Assembly (NCBI GenBank): GCA_017655985.1
Contig: JACJVS010000008.1
Location: 1,178,001 to 1,242,000 of the forward strand
Direction: 5' to 3'
Source of the DNA: Incumbomyces delicatus
Taxonomy: Eukaryota > Ascomycota > Eurotiomycetes > Chaetothyriales > Trichomeriaceae
Length of the DNA: 64,000 nt
Shown: positions 43,901 to 54,034 of the stretch, piece by piece
Layout of the letters: each line of letters opens with the position of its first letter
Position numbering within the stretch: position 1 is the first letter of the stretch
Made by a program: the position numbers and the translations under genes
Notes under the pieces: model-generated
The model's database searches: none
Told to the model about the DNA's origin: nothing
The model's input: only the letters and a program-made list of their open reading frames with translations

Positions 43901-44480
43901 GGGTCAACAAGACGAGCATTATGGCTTCTATGTGTACTACGACAAGTCAATCTACCTCTCTGGAGTTCGAATCAAGGGCAACGTTGCAGCCGACGGCAGC
44001 AATGATCCTGCCGAAGCTGATCAAAATGGCGGGTGTCTCAAATCAGAGGCTACAGCCATGTGCACGTTCTCACAAACCAGGTTTTTGTTCAAGGCATTCA
44101 CAAATCCGGCTTTCGGAGCAAGTCTCTTATCTTCGTCATTCAATCCCAATCTCACAGAGCCAGGGGCTGAACAGAAGAAGAATCAAGAATCATCAGCGGT
44201 AACATTTGATCGGCCTGGTTCATTCCCATATCCTACAACCATTTTGCTTGACAGACATGGAGGTGATATTGACTCTAAGGCATCATTTTGCTACGGCATG
44301 AAGGATGGAAAGATTGTAGAAGATGAAAAAATACTTAATGGTGAATTCCGATCGTTTGGAGGACAGCTCATCAACGCGGCACCTAGTTTCCTCAGCAATG
44401 ATGCCGATTTCAACAAAGCTGCAGGAGGAATTGATGGCGGAACAGGTGGTTGTTCTTGCAACTGGCAGAACTGGCAGTAA
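40920..44480 (+). CDS. Large single-pass membrane protein of unknown function, long disordered N-terminus
   Basis: An intronless 1,186-residue protein starting at a true ATG (MANIPQRQETGAHREQPQIQ). Residues 1-755 are low-complexity Ser/Pro/Gln/Asp sequence with basic patches (KKARAHRKNKAW) and proline motifs (TPPVPPLPVTSEKS). A basic anchor (RKGPEKRTRRLW) precedes one strong membrane segment at about 760-783 (LLLLIMIITCIILAVTLTRK). The remaining 400 residues look lumenal or extracellular: a conserved-looking start (GFPGMPIGILTVAAPNLV), several N-glycosylation sequons (NLT, NGT, NMT, NTT, NIT, NDT, NSS) and a Cys-rich end, GGCSCNWQNWQ. The basic flank before the segment predicts N-in/C-out (type II). 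No enzymatic motif is seen. I recall similar uncharacterised ascomycete proteins but cannot name a family. Confidence 0.8.
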   Translation: MANIPQRQETGAHREQPQIQLRNLFNSPQSSTHSVKDIDEASTSGQDDLDLGRYRSTARCQLPMSMSQSANREERDKKPDLNVITTFTPPNMPMKPEAVVLNEVPAKKARAHRKNKAWSIISHKAVKFPATPQDQEGCSPHQTPTGQMHMTGSVPKGSKRNDVVSQIHNMVVQKQMSPFTQRVPIGITIPRQDAAFIHQDITDSALPITTPVTPAIVVTPAREQRPWGLKRMNTNERQTLASSNTSARPFKRSSLEAFGAPVHLDSFGIDDKQIPPCHARRSSHESSDFILADSADTARPKSQGWWNLILSPLARASSLASQKGRQLTNTPPVPPLPVTSEKSQLSIPSTRSDTSCPESLDYTSPGNPPRQGFANRRASVSSRSPECEDEDDAKREDEILRVKDEQQRKLEWNGSDSMIVLAPKRTGLAAEYFHACAVEQLSGRPYFECVNHSCEHQLPKLSSICDKINIGGDLLDGPFRNLDVMEKDLQKDRASNDAAIQSAKDPRHADDDYLVSPEELSQSVRQARTASTTKATHLDNFPNYGSGDKGGELVIDAPMDKELWPNAMTTKTVSQDVDTNPASRDNDNVPSGAPAAPNPHVVEILVSQRAAASPPAFEPSSEKAMATQSNSHVSPSPMSPDAERTLALTGAVRLSQVEPKQASPRFFRIHGRQSQLPERPAFISAETEYPPLPDRAPTAPVTAADLASTSRRLSIEKLGQTHEKGDDITSKAGSFWRGRGCIPNSRYTSRKGPEKRTRRLWVICISLLLLIMIITCIILAVTLTRKGDKTPIESQWLNLTGFPGMPIGILTVAAPNLVAQQKQCTQPTTMWSCSVPKDDHGEIGTNDPDQPNFRFEIKFRNGTIPTNMTLPLPGTQAGFGKTSNDPFTNDLFVANPAPPNQADQLFLGNTTDNITAPFDGEKTPFYITFMPVFPQTPLGFNDTDKHQLVRRQSNSSLANAVPAPDVASDGSAAPASLLPSTPYPISQPIKLFNRGQQDEHYGFYVYYDKSIYLSGVRIKGNVAADGSNDPAEADQNGGCLKSEATAMCTFSQTRFLFKAFTNPAFGASLLSSSFNPNLTEPGAEQKKNQESSAVTFDRPGSFPYPTTILLDRHGGDIDSKASFCYGMKDGKIVEDEKILNGEFRSFGGQLINAAPSFLSNDADFNKAAGGIDGGTGGCSCNWQNWQ

Positions 44481-45256
44481 TTATCAGAGCATCACCCCCT
44501 TGGCCATATGAATACCAGAGCTAGCGTGTACTTAAACACAAATTAGTCATATAAAAAGAGCGACGTTCGAGGAAAGGGCTTAGAATGCTACACCGATGGA
44601 CTTGGTCCTTCGCTAGAAAGAGCACGTCAATGTTTTGAATAAGTGTGAGATCCCCCCCTGATTTCGCCCTCGGTATGGAGCTGGTTGCTGTGGCAGTTCC
44701 ATGTGCCGTAGGCGCTGTAATATCAGGTGCTCCAGCCCTACCATCCGGCTATTGACTTGTACCTCATGCTAGGTGGACTACGATTGTTGGTTGCAAATAG
44801 AGCTACAATACGTGGCCTTCGGGGCTTTGTCAGATCAAGCAAGTGCAACTATCAATTACACGTAATGCCTGTCGAATTGTCTGTCACTTTCACTGACATT
44901 CACTTCCTTCATGTCGTCACGATATCTGAGCGTAGCAGGTAGCTGCATCAGGACCGTTTGTCACCGTCAGTGACGAACGATCTTTGTTAGCTATATATTT
45001 GGTAGATTCATCTCTTGATACTTCTGAATCTCCAACTTCTCAACCTTTCCACTATGCCAGGGCAGTTGCAGAGTCCAGGGTACTTTGGTAATTATTAAAT
45101 GGGAGGGTGCGATAATTTCAGCTAAGCTCCCGAGTTTGTTGCACCAGACGATTTTGGCGTGTGGACAAAATTATTAATAATACTTACCTGTTCGTTATCA
45201 TGCCGAAGTAAGTTCCCAAACCACCAGAGGCTTCAGCCTTACAGAGTCTCCTCTGC
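44481..45256. other. Upstream region of the aminopeptidase gene, with a tiny uORF
   Basis: A 776-base spacer. A three-codon upstream ORF, ATGCCGAAGTAA (45200-45211, Met-Pro-Lys-stop), lies 45 bases before the main ATG, which itself begins with the same nine bases ATGCCGAAG. An A/T-rich stretch occurs at about 44990-45010 and 45090-45180. Confidence 0.45.
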
Positions 45257-47242
45257 ATGCCGAAGCTCAACTTCAGATCTTTGTGGTCTGGATTCTGTTT
45301 CAAGAACGAAAGATCACCCCATCAGGTAATTCCAGGCCCAAAAATATTTTTCAACAGGATGGCAAGCACAATCATCCACGCACCGAGAGATCCAAACACT
45401 TTGTCCAACTACAATAATTGGAAAACGGCTCACACGTCTGTATCGGTAGAAATTTCATTCAACGAACAGGTACTGAAAGGCAAGGCCATTCACAAGCTCA
45501 AATCGATTACGAATGCAGAGTCGAAAGAAATCTTACTAGACACCAGCCATGTTCAGGTAAATGAAGTTGAGGTCGATGGTGCGAAGCACAAATTCGAAAT
45601 TAGTCCTCGAGTTGAACCATACGGCAGTGCCTTAAAGATACTTCTTAATGAGGCAGTCGCAAACGAGAAGCACCTTGATGTCTGCATCGATTTCACTACA
45701 ACTGCCGCTTGTACAGCTCTGCAGTGGATGACACCGGCTCAAACTTCGAACAAGAAACATCCGTACATGTTTTCGCAATGTCAAGCTATCCATGCTCGAT
45801 CAATTTTTCCATGTCAGGACACCCCGGATGTGAAAGCAACATTTGACTTCGAAATTCGGTCACCTCTTCCCGTCGTTGCGTCCGGCCTGCCGTGTGGACC
45901 AGATCCGGATCCTGCAACATCATGTGGAGAAGTGCAAACGTACCATTTTCGACAGCCTGTACCTATACCGTCTTACCTCTTTGCAATTGCCAGCGGTGAT
46001 ATAGCATTTGCCCCAATTGGTCCAAGGAGCACCGTTGCAACGGGTCCGGAAGAGCTAGCTGATTGTCAGTGGGAGCTCGAGAACGATACCGAGAGACAAC
46101 TTCAGGCTGCAGAATCGATAGTTTTCCCTTACAAATGGGGCCACTATGGCGTCCTGATATTGCCGAATTCGTTCCCGTACGGTGGAATGGAGAACCCGAT
46201 CTATACATTTGCAACACCAACTGTTATTTCAGGGGACCGCCAGAATGTCGACGTTATTGCACATGAAGCGAGTCACAGCTGGTCTGGGAACCTTGTAACA
46301 AATGCTAGTTGGGAACACTTTTGGCTTAATGAAGGTTGGACAACATACCTCGAGCGTCGCATCCAGGCCATTATACACGGCAACGATGATAGATGGCGTG
46401 ATTTCAGTGCTCTTATCGGTTGGTCAGCATTGACGGATTCGGTCAAGCACTTCGGTGAAACGCACGAGTTCACCAAGCTTGTGATCGACCTCAAGGGCAA
46501 AGACCCAGATGACGCTTTCTCGAGTGTTCCTTACGAGAAAGGGTTCACGTTCCTCTATTACATCGAAAAGCTAGTCGGCAAGGACAAGTTCGACGCGTTT
46601 ATCCCTCATTACTTCAATACGTGGAGCATGAAATCGCTTGATAGCTATGACTTCAAGGCTACCATTCTAGACTTTTTCAAGAATGACAAAACAACGTCGG
46701 TTAAGTTGGAATTAATGGACTGGGACGCTTGGTTTTACAGACCTGGATTTCCTCCGAAGCCAGATTTTGACACGTCTTTGGTCGACGAGGTCTACAGTCT
46801 CGCAGACAAATGGGAACAATTGATGAGGGATGGCAAATCGGATTTCACGCCGAAGCCATCAGACATACAAAGTTGGTCTGCCAACCAGCTTGTTGTGTTT
46901 CTAGAAAGATTGTTGCTCTTCTCTAGACCTCTAGCAACGGCCGATGCAAAACATCTGGGCACAGTCTACTCACTCCGACAGACAAAGAATGTCGAGATAT
47001 CATCCCGATACTACCAAGTTGCTCTTGTGAGTGGTGATACCAGCATCAAGGAACTCGTTGTGGATATGCTCGGGAAAGTCGGACGCATGAAATTTGTGAG
47101 ACCGTTGTATCGGCATTTGATCGCTATGGACGTCGATCTAGCCGTGGAGACTTTCGAAAAGAATAAGGACTTCTATCACCCAATCTGCCGCGCTATGATC
47201 GTCAAGGAGTTGATGGGTAAGGCCGAGAAATATACAAAATGA
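45257..47242 (+). CDS. lap2: Leukotriene-A4-hydrolase-type aminopeptidase/epoxide hydrolase (M1 family)
   Basis: A 661-residue zinc metallopeptidase matching yeast Lap2/LTA4H, which removes N-terminal residues from peptides and has epoxide hydrolase activity in some homologues. The exopeptidase motif PYGGMENP (about 306-313) and the zinc site are complete: H336-E337-x-x-H340 with E359 18 residues later (HEASHSWSGNLVTNASWEHF). The C-terminal helical domain runs to YHPICRAMIVKELMGKAEKY. The canonical HEISH reads HEASH here. There are no introns. The first 34 residues before M35 (MASTIIHAPRD, ATG at 45359) are basic and could be a targeting leader; most family members begin near M35, so the shorter start is a real alternative. 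Confidence 0.95.
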   Translation: MPKLNFRSLWSGFCFKNERSPHQVIPGPKIFFNRMASTIIHAPRDPNTLSNYNNWKTAHTSVSVEISFNEQVLKGKAIHKLKSITNAESKEILLDTSHVQVNEVEVDGAKHKFEISPRVEPYGSALKILLNEAVANEKHLDVCIDFTTTAACTALQWMTPAQTSNKKHPYMFSQCQAIHARSIFPCQDTPDVKATFDFEIRSPLPVVASGLPCGPDPDPATSCGEVQTYHFRQPVPIPSYLFAIASGDIAFAPIGPRSTVATGPEELADCQWELENDTERQLQAAESIVFPYKWGHYGVLILPNSFPYGGMENPIYTFATPTVISGDRQNVDVIAHEASHSWSGNLVTNASWEHFWLNEGWTTYLERRIQAIIHGNDDRWRDFSALIGWSALTDSVKHFGETHEFTKLVIDLKGKDPDDAFSSVPYEKGFTFLYYIEKLVGKDKFDAFIPHYFNTWSMKSLDSYDFKATILDFFKNDKTTSVKLELMDWDAWFYRPGFPPKPDFDTSLVDEVYSLADKWEQLMRDGKSDFTPKPSDIQSWSANQLVVFLERLLLFSRPLATADAKHLGTVYSLRQTKNVEISSRYYQVALVSGDTSIKELVVDMLGKVGRMKFVRPLYRHLIAMDVDLAVETFEKNKDFYHPICRAMIVKELMGKAEKYTK

Positions 47243-47780
47243 CTGGTCCGCTAGCCCGACTTTGCACACGACGTCAAGGAAGTGAATCAGACATTATCAT
47301 TGCTCCTGTCCTAGACATGTCTTCAACGTTCCGGAGAGGTAAAATTCAAAGACACTACTACATGAGCCACTGCGAACGCTTTGATCTATATCGGCCAATT
47401 TAGAGCACAATGATGGATCAGATCTCGTTTTCGGAAATGTCTGCTATCAACGCCTTCGTCCGCAAATACAAATTCCCCCGTCGTGAGTGGTCAAGGAGTG
47501 CCAACTTGATTAATAACCTGGAAGTGAAAGAAGATAGCCTCGATATCAAGAAGAAATTAGCCCATAAGGCAACATTGAACGTCCAGTATCTAAGAGCCCA
47601 AGTCGTTACGACTAAGGTTGCGGTCTTTGTTTACGAGGCATGTTGATTCATGTGAAGCGGTAATACCACAGTTGGCAAATTGGGCGCCGGTCTTTTAAAG
47701 ATCAAATCTCTGGAGCAAAATCTATCGATAATCCACTGGATCAGGTTCTCCGCCTCGGCTCGCTTTCGCCGTTGCTTCAT
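47243..47780. other. Spacer between convergent aminopeptidase and isochorismatase genes
   Basis: A 538-base 3'-flanking sequence. A 78-codon frame with ATG (47410-47646) has no recognisable feature and is not accepted as a gene. Confidence 0.45.
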
Positions 47781-48395
47781 TCAAGCCTTCTCTCCCCACT
47801 CCTTCTTGAACTCATCAAAGTCGAATACATGTGCCCTCACTGGCAAGATAGTTTCCAAGACGACCTTATGCGTCTCTGGTTTGTCGTGGCAGGCATCCCC
47901 GATCACACTGACCACAAACCCAGCATCCGTCGCAGCAGTTGCCGTCCTCATGGTGCAGCCACTTGTACTAAGTCCCGCCAGAATCAAGCTCTTGTACCCT
48001 TTGTCCTTCAGCCACGCATTGATGTCACACGGCTTTTTCGACGTCAGTGCCGACACGAGCCCCGCCTGTCGTGTGAAAACTTCCTCTGACTCATCATCAG
48101 CAGGCTTGATCCCTTCTGGCTCCTCCCAATGCTCCTTCTTGGCGTTCAGCGTCTCCAGGACTTCCTTGGTACGTGCGAAACCCTTGGTGTTCGGTGGTGG
48201 AGCCAGGTCAAGGTCGATCAAGGCGTGGGAAACGGCGATGTTCTGCGTTTTCGCCCAGGCTTTAAGGGCGACGGTCTGTTTGGCCGCGTCCTGTGCGTTT
48301 GCGAAGTTGACGAAGAGGCCGTGGTAATCAAGAACGAGAAGGAGGGTTTCCGCAGCGGCGTACGAGAAAGGATTTGATGAGTCAGCTTGAAGCAT
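47781..48395 (-). CDS. Isochorismatase-like cysteine hydrolase
   Basis: A 204-residue intronless protein of the isochorismatase-like hydrolase superfamily (nicotinamidase, isochorismatase and related amidases). Visible features are the first strand with catalytic Asp at 23 (ETLLLVLDYHG), and the nucleophile region LAGLSTSGCTMRTATAATDA with Cys147 and the following helix. The strand FVVSVIGDACHDKP comes next. A Lys at 120-121 (SALTSKKPCDIN) sits where the catalytic Lys is expected. The substrate is not predictable. Closely related fungal proteins are annotated only by family. The ATG at 48393-48395 gives a usual length. Confidence 0.87.
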   Translation of the reverse strand: MLQADSSNPFSYAAAETLLLVLDYHGLFVNFANAQDAAKQTVALKAWAKTQNIAVSHALIDLDLAPPPNTKGFARTKEVLETLNAKKEHWEEPEGIKPADDESEEVFTRQAGLVSALTSKKPCDINAWLKDKGYKSLILAGLSTSGCTMRTATAATDAGFVVSVIGDACHDKPETHKVVLETILPVRAHVFDFDEFKKEWGEKA

Positions 48396-50789
48396 TTTGG
48401 AGCGCCTGTTTGGATATGACTACTGTAGAATGCTGAGGGGGGAATTGTATGTCGAAGTGCACTAGTTGCTAAAAATCACCCAGACAATGCTAAGCTTGCT
48501 CGTGTTTGAATGTTTTCTGTTCCTTAATTGTAGTTTCCGATCAAATTACTGTCTATGTCATGACTTTATAGAGTTCTCCTGCTAGAAGAGTTATATGAAT
48601 TTTCAAATGGGGTGGTTCAAGACGCACCAAAAGCAGGCTTCGAAAGTGAAAGCGGGACGTCAACGGCCTCATCGGGCCGGCAGCGGCAAGTCTGAGGATG
48701 TCGAGAGGAGCTAACTGAATTTGTTCGTTGCCTCTCATCTTCGCCGGGAAAGAACTGTAGGCTAACTAGGTTGTCTTCTGCAACATGACTTGGAGAACAA
48801 ATTCTCACCAGCCGATTTGAACGATATTGATCTGTTCGCCATGTTCAGACCCGGTCTGTGAACTTAGTCAGAAACCGCCAAAGCGGCTTGCTGTGAAGAT
48901 GAGTCGATGCTGAACGTAAGGCAGTGATGCATTACAGGAAAGGTCCATAGGTTCAAAAGGGACATGGATGGGGTCGGGGTTTGAGGTAGTGTCTTGACAA
49001 CAGTCGGTCCCAAGTGGACGTCCGAGTTTGATCACATATCATCATTTGTAACATCCTAACCTACAGCAGAACGTAAAATGCGTTCTATCTCGGAATCGAT
49101 CCTGTTCCTACTCGTCACGGCAGGTCTCTGGTAGTAAAATTCGAAAGTGGAAGTGACTTAGAGCATGCCAGTCAGAATGAGCAGGAACCAAAATTCCAAG
49201 CGCCAGGTCAACTTCCCACAGAAGCAACCACGACAGGAGCACTGCTGCGTAGTAGAAGCACGTGAGGACTACCAGAAGCCGGCCTGACCGGCTGGTAACA
49301 AATGTAACCCAAGAAAGGTATTCCCACTGTCGTTGCATTCCTGCAGCACGTCTGTTTGAAGACGAGCGTTCGGAAGGGAATGTGCGGATTGCAATTATAG
49401 TAGAGGAGCCAGCAAGTGCAGTCTATAGAAACCGACGACTTTGATGCTCTTCTCATGAATCCCTTGACTTTGAAACATGCAATTTGAAATTTCTCGGCCA
49501 ACATGGAGGCGTTACTCGTCACATCTGCACAACAGGTTTCCTCTGAACGATGCCAGAGGGCAAGGGCTTCATACCCTGATCCTGTTTCCAAGGATGAATC
49601 TCTAGATGAAAATGCGCTCAGATAACCACTGATCTTGGATGAAGCAAAAGGATTAGGCACTAGAACAGGGGGTGCAAAGATAACCTACCGAGGCGGTCCG
49701 TAACAGCCGAAACATAAGACGGATGACGAAACATTGTTGGTACAGAAGAATCAGTGTGGCCCAAGCAAGACTGATTATTTCGCAGCAAGTGGCAACAAAT
49801 AATCTGTGCCACACAGGCTCAAAAATCGTGTCGCAAAGGCTGTGAGAGGAGGTGCGGACCAGACTGGTGGTGGTCCACGGCAGTGTCTCCCGATGCCAGA
49901 TTCTTCCCAAGACCAGATTTAGCCATGCTGTAATTTTGATTGTTGATCGTTGAGAACCATGTGCAAACCGCACTTGATCAGCCAGTGATACCCTTTGCAC
50001 GATGAGGTGAGATGCGGATCATTGCTCGTCAATCACATATGATTCGCCTAGGCTCTGCTTCATACCGTTAACAGTAGCACCAACTGTAGATGTCCACGGA
50101 AGGTCATTATTTGGTGACATAATATTCGAAGTATGCTTAGCCGGTGCTCACACACACAGTGAGAAAGCGGACCGCTGGTTGTATTAATACTTCGTACTCC
50201 GTATCCATATTGCGTCGGGTTTTCCTTATAAAGCTGATAGTCTTGACTCGGAGGCATGAGAAGTCGGGGGTTCGGTGCCTCCAAAAGAGGAAGAGCGTAA
50301 GCCAGCTGCCTAAAAAACGATCTTCGCGCCGTGCGCGGTTAGATATAGGCTCCCTTCGTCCCCCGCGGTCCCCGTATTTTTCAACCTGCTTCTGGATATA
50401 CTTCCCGTCTTCTTCTCCATCAGCCATGCATTGTCCTCAGCCCTCAAGTGCTCACGGTGAATAGAGATCTCAACAACTGTTCCATCCGTCTTTCATGTTC
50501 TTGCTGTTAGATATCAAGTGCCCAAGTTTATTCTGTCTTCGTTCAAAGCCCATGGTCACCTTCACGCTTTCACTCTCAATCAACACGCAGCAGCTGAAGT
50601 AAATATGGCTTTTCTCACCCAAGGAACTTATGATTACGAGGCGACCTCTGCGCATTCACCTCTGAGTATCTCGGGCTATAAGAAGCTGTGTGCTCCTTAG
50701 GCATGATTTGCAAGCATCAAGCTTCTACTCACTCTCGCTTGCATTTCTAACTTTCTTAAATCCCCCACTCCCAAGCAACATCCACGAAA
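48396..50789. other. Gene-poor stretch opening the decayed segment
   Basis: About 2.4 kb with no acceptable gene. A 150-codon minus frame (49208-49660) starts with GTG and has no known domain. Intergenic motif copies TACTTCGTA (50188-50196) and TACTCCGTA (50195-50203) overlap each other. The stretch lies between an intact core gene and three broken genes. Confidence 0.4.
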
Positions 50790-51560
50790 TTGGACGAACG
50801 TTGATTTAGAGCACCGGGACATTCGTCTTGAGCCTCTTGTATGGCACAACGATGGCCAGCACTTGAAACCAGGCACTCCGGACAAGGAGAAGGTAAGTCG
50901 TCTTTGAACACCCAACCAAATAAATCCCAACATACCAGGGCAGATGGCTGGTAGTCCACTAGTCAATGAAACCCGCCCTGAGCCCGATGACACAACTCAA
51001 AACCGAGAATGAGTCGAAGGTGGTGAAGCAGAAGAAGAAGTCCTAAACAGGAAGAGAAGGGAAGATCCGCTTCTCATATTTCTGGGCATGTTCCGGAACA
51101 AGCTCGAGGTTTCTGGCACTATAACGCGCCGGATTAGAACGGAGGAGCTTGGGCAGATACTGTGAATGCACTAAAGACCGCTTTTAATGCGTTCCAAAGA
51201 TGCTACAATTTCAAGTTCCCCGGGCAAGACTGGTCTAGTCTTCAACGTGGAGGAGACGCAGGGTACGGAGGAGAAGAACAAGGGTTCTGAGGAGGAAGTC
51301 GTCGCCGCTAGGCTGGACCCGATGCTCGAGCTAATACGATGCCATCTTTTGCCACGGTATAGATGTGTCGAAATGGCTTGCAATGGCGTTGGATGCGTTC
51401 CCTACATGGGAAACGATATATGACAAGATGCAGGCACTTCACGACAAGAGCAAGTATGACGGCAAGACTGAGGTGGACGCGAAGGAAGCCCAGGTAGATG
51501 AAGAGAGGAATGTTGAGTGACAGGCCGCGCAGAGTGATGAGAAAAGGGGGAAGAAGTCAG
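50790..51560 (+). pseudogene. Decayed protein-coding fragment of unrecognised family
   Basis: Protein-like pieces occur in shifting frames with several stops. RDIRLEPLVWHNDGQHLKPG runs to a possible intron (GTAAGT at 50893, CCAG at 50938). It continues as MAGSPLVNETRPEPDDTTQN, meets TGA at about 51010, and resumes as RREDPLLIFLGMFRNKLEVS with RIRTEELGQIL before TGA. Later pieces are LDPMLELIRCHL and a charged stretch, DKSKYDGKTEVDAKEAQVDE. The order and the charged linkers recall fungal AAA-type ATPases of unknown role, but no Walker motif survives and I do not assert the family. Confidence 0.35.
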
Positions 51561-52018
51561 GGTTAGTATGTATTCATAACCTGGTGGCACGAGCGAATTG
51601 CTGTCGCAAGAGTTGTTGTTGGGCATTCTCTACTCTTTCATGCAGTAATACAAACAATATCTGCACTCGCAACCATTACTCTTGCACCTTACTGAACAGA
51701 GAGATGAGGCATTGACTGTTCTATGCACAAGCCTTTAAGAGATAACACTGGTATATGAGCAAGTCCGTCCCTTGAGCTCGCCTGTGACAGGTCATCTATA
51801 CATGCATGCATCGCTTTTATACGTTACAAAGTGAGATGACGGGAAAAACAAGATGAAGATTGCACGATTTTCTACTTAGGAGTAAGCCTCTGCCTTCCTT
51901 GCTACTTCTCCAGCTGTTCTATTATAAACACCGATGATGGAATCTTTTATAAGCCCTAGCAGGACTCCATTACAGTCTGCCATGCCCTGGATGAGCTTTC
52001 TCGAGCTGTGCTGCCCGT
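51561..52018. other. Spacer, no gene seen
   Basis: A 458-base stretch between the decayed fragment and the 3' end of the DUF7924-type gene. Nothing notable. Confidence 0.45.
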
Positions 52019-53452
52019 CTAGTGCGGACGCCGACATGCTGGGTTTCGGCTTGCGATTGTGTGTCTTGCTGGGAATTCTTTGCGCCGTGCTGTAGTTTTG
52101 TCGCGCACCTTAGAAGTCGCTCCCCTCGTCTTTTTGCTCGGAGGTGGCCGTGGTGGTGATGGTGGTTTACGGAGTTCCGCCTCGGCCTGCGAATTCTCCA
52201 CCGAGTCCGCATCCTTCGATTTGGTGAGGTCGTCCCGATACTTGTCGAGTGTGTCTAGGATGAATTTCAGGCGTTCATCAAGAGCGTATTCGTATATGTT
52301 CTTAAGTGCGCGATGAAGGAGTTGAATGCTATCACCATATCTTATAGGAAGCATTCTCAACTCCTGAAGATGGAAGGAATATTGATCTGTGTCTGGTGTC
52401 TTATCTACCCATTCTACGTTGATCGATGCGCAGTTCTGGTCCATGGACACCGAGAAGAATAGGGCCTTTTTGAGATCAGAATCTTCCAAGCCAGGACCAC
52501 GAGACATCAACTCTAGAAAGCCATTTAAGGCAACGGCGCCAGCGCCAGCGGCTTGATTAGTTGCCACACGGAGCGTTCCATCCTTCGCTGCCGATTTGAA
52601 TTCGATGGCTCCCCACGGGAGGAGGATATCTGGACCAGGTGAAGCGAAGCTTGGTCCATTTGGAGTTTGTGCGAAAAGATTTATAGTCCCAAGCTGAAAG
52701 CGAGAGAAAGCGGCTTTGGTGTATGCAAGGGAGATATCAGGCTTGGGGTGCGGCAGGGGGAGCGGTGGCTCAATAACGCTCCGGTCGAGAGGAATAGCAA
52801 CAGCCCTATGCCATAATCGACCGGGAATAGCTTTTATTCTCTCATCGGGTGAGTCGGGGTAACCCGGAATGATGTGTGGCCCCAGTTGAGTTCTGACCTC
52901 CTCCTCCCCCGCATTCTCGAGACTTATGGCGATCTGTTTTATCTTGCGGACATAAGCATCGTCCAGACCAGGCGAATCTCGATCGCGAAATACCCGCTTT
53001 TCTACTTCCTGCTCAAACTTGGGGGATAGGAGTTTCCCTGGGACATGGACGTTGTATTGCTCCAACGTCTCTCGATAATCGGAGTCGTGCACGCTTGCGA
53101 TGGATTTTGCGGTGAGTTATTGAGAGGATGCCGTAAAAGTTTGAGGGGGCGGCCGTGTAGTTTCGTTTGGTAAAGGAAGTTGAGCCACGTTATTCTTGGA
53201 ACGAAGGGGCCGGCCCGCGTTGAACAACCAGTCCTTGTAATGCTTGTCTCTAGATATGGGCGGGCAACATTTTGATAAGGTTTTGTGGTTAAGACGCCGC
53301 CGCTTGACTGTTGTGAACTTAGTAAGGCTCGGTTTCCGAAGCGGGAAACGATACGAACATGTTTGGGGTCCCTTCGCGTCAGCAGATACACGTTGTCTCT
53401 TGCGGGATAGCTCTTGAGGGCTTATGTCGTTCCTTTCGATAATTGCGCACAT
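52019..53452 (-). pseudogene. DUF7924-type protein gene interrupted by an in-frame TAA
   Basis: Two open frames in the same phase are separated only by TAA at 53117-53119. The upstream part starts at ATG 53450-53452 (MCAIIERNDISPQELSRKRQ) and contains HYKDWLFNAGRPLRS. The downstream part resumes LTAKSIASVHDSDYRETLEQ and contains the domain core: GPDILLPWGAIEFKSAAKDG and TLRVATNQAAGAGAVALNGF. It ends in a basic Pro/Lys tail (RKPPSPPRPPPSKKTRG). The two halves fit the usual layout of fungal DUF7924 proteins, often called restriction-endonuclease-like (the D..E-x-K in the core would suit a PD-(D/E)XK fold). No function is established. No good intron removes the TAA, so a nonsense mutation is the simplest view. 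Confidence 0.65.
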
Positions 53453-54034
53453 GTCGAGCAGCAAACCGAAGGGATTGCAGGAGATTATCGACTTGCAAAG
53501 GATGGGCGGTTAACGGTTGGAGGTCGGAGGTCGGAATCGGTCAGACGTCGCACGCCACCCGCATTCGACCATATCGGCAGAGACTCTGTCTGCCCTTCGT
53601 GGTTGGCTGTGAAAATGTGTTGAGCGAGCATCGCAACTGCATGCGAGACGCGGCAGCAGAAGCAGGAGCGGCCTTGTTGTTCGGGTGGAGAGCGATCGTC
53701 GCACGAGAAAAAGCCACGTGATCGTAAATCAAGAGCGCAATCCGTTTGGTCACGAGACAGCGCGGAACCTGCGCCATCCCTTTTTTGATGCATGAAGAAA
53801 AGGAGAAACTGCTTAATAAGCATGTGGAGTTTCATCCATTGACCATGCGTAAATTTGAGTCTGTTTCCTGCTACATTACAAGAACGCATGTTCACTCATC
53901 CAGGCGTACTGTCAGTATGTAGTCATGTCTTGAAGTCAAGTGTCAGGCCGCTTTTTACGCATATACGCACAATGGTATTCCAAGAGTGCGCAATCAATAC
54001 TCAATTGAGAGTCAAAAGACCGTGTGATAACTAA
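53453..54034. other. Spacer between two broken genes
   Basis: A 582-base stretch. CACGTG at 53715-53720 lies about 265 bases upstream of the DUF7924-type start. Open frames around 53485-53895 overlap on both strands and have no recognisable domain. Confidence 0.4.

Noticed and set aside
47410..47646. 78-codon ATG frame between two convergent genes
   Set aside because: It lies in the expected 3' flanks, with no domain and no homologue I can recall.
49208..49660. 150-codon minus-strand frame that looks partly protein-like
   Set aside because: It begins with GTG, no domain can be named and no stronger exon joins to it. It may be a relic but cannot be supported.
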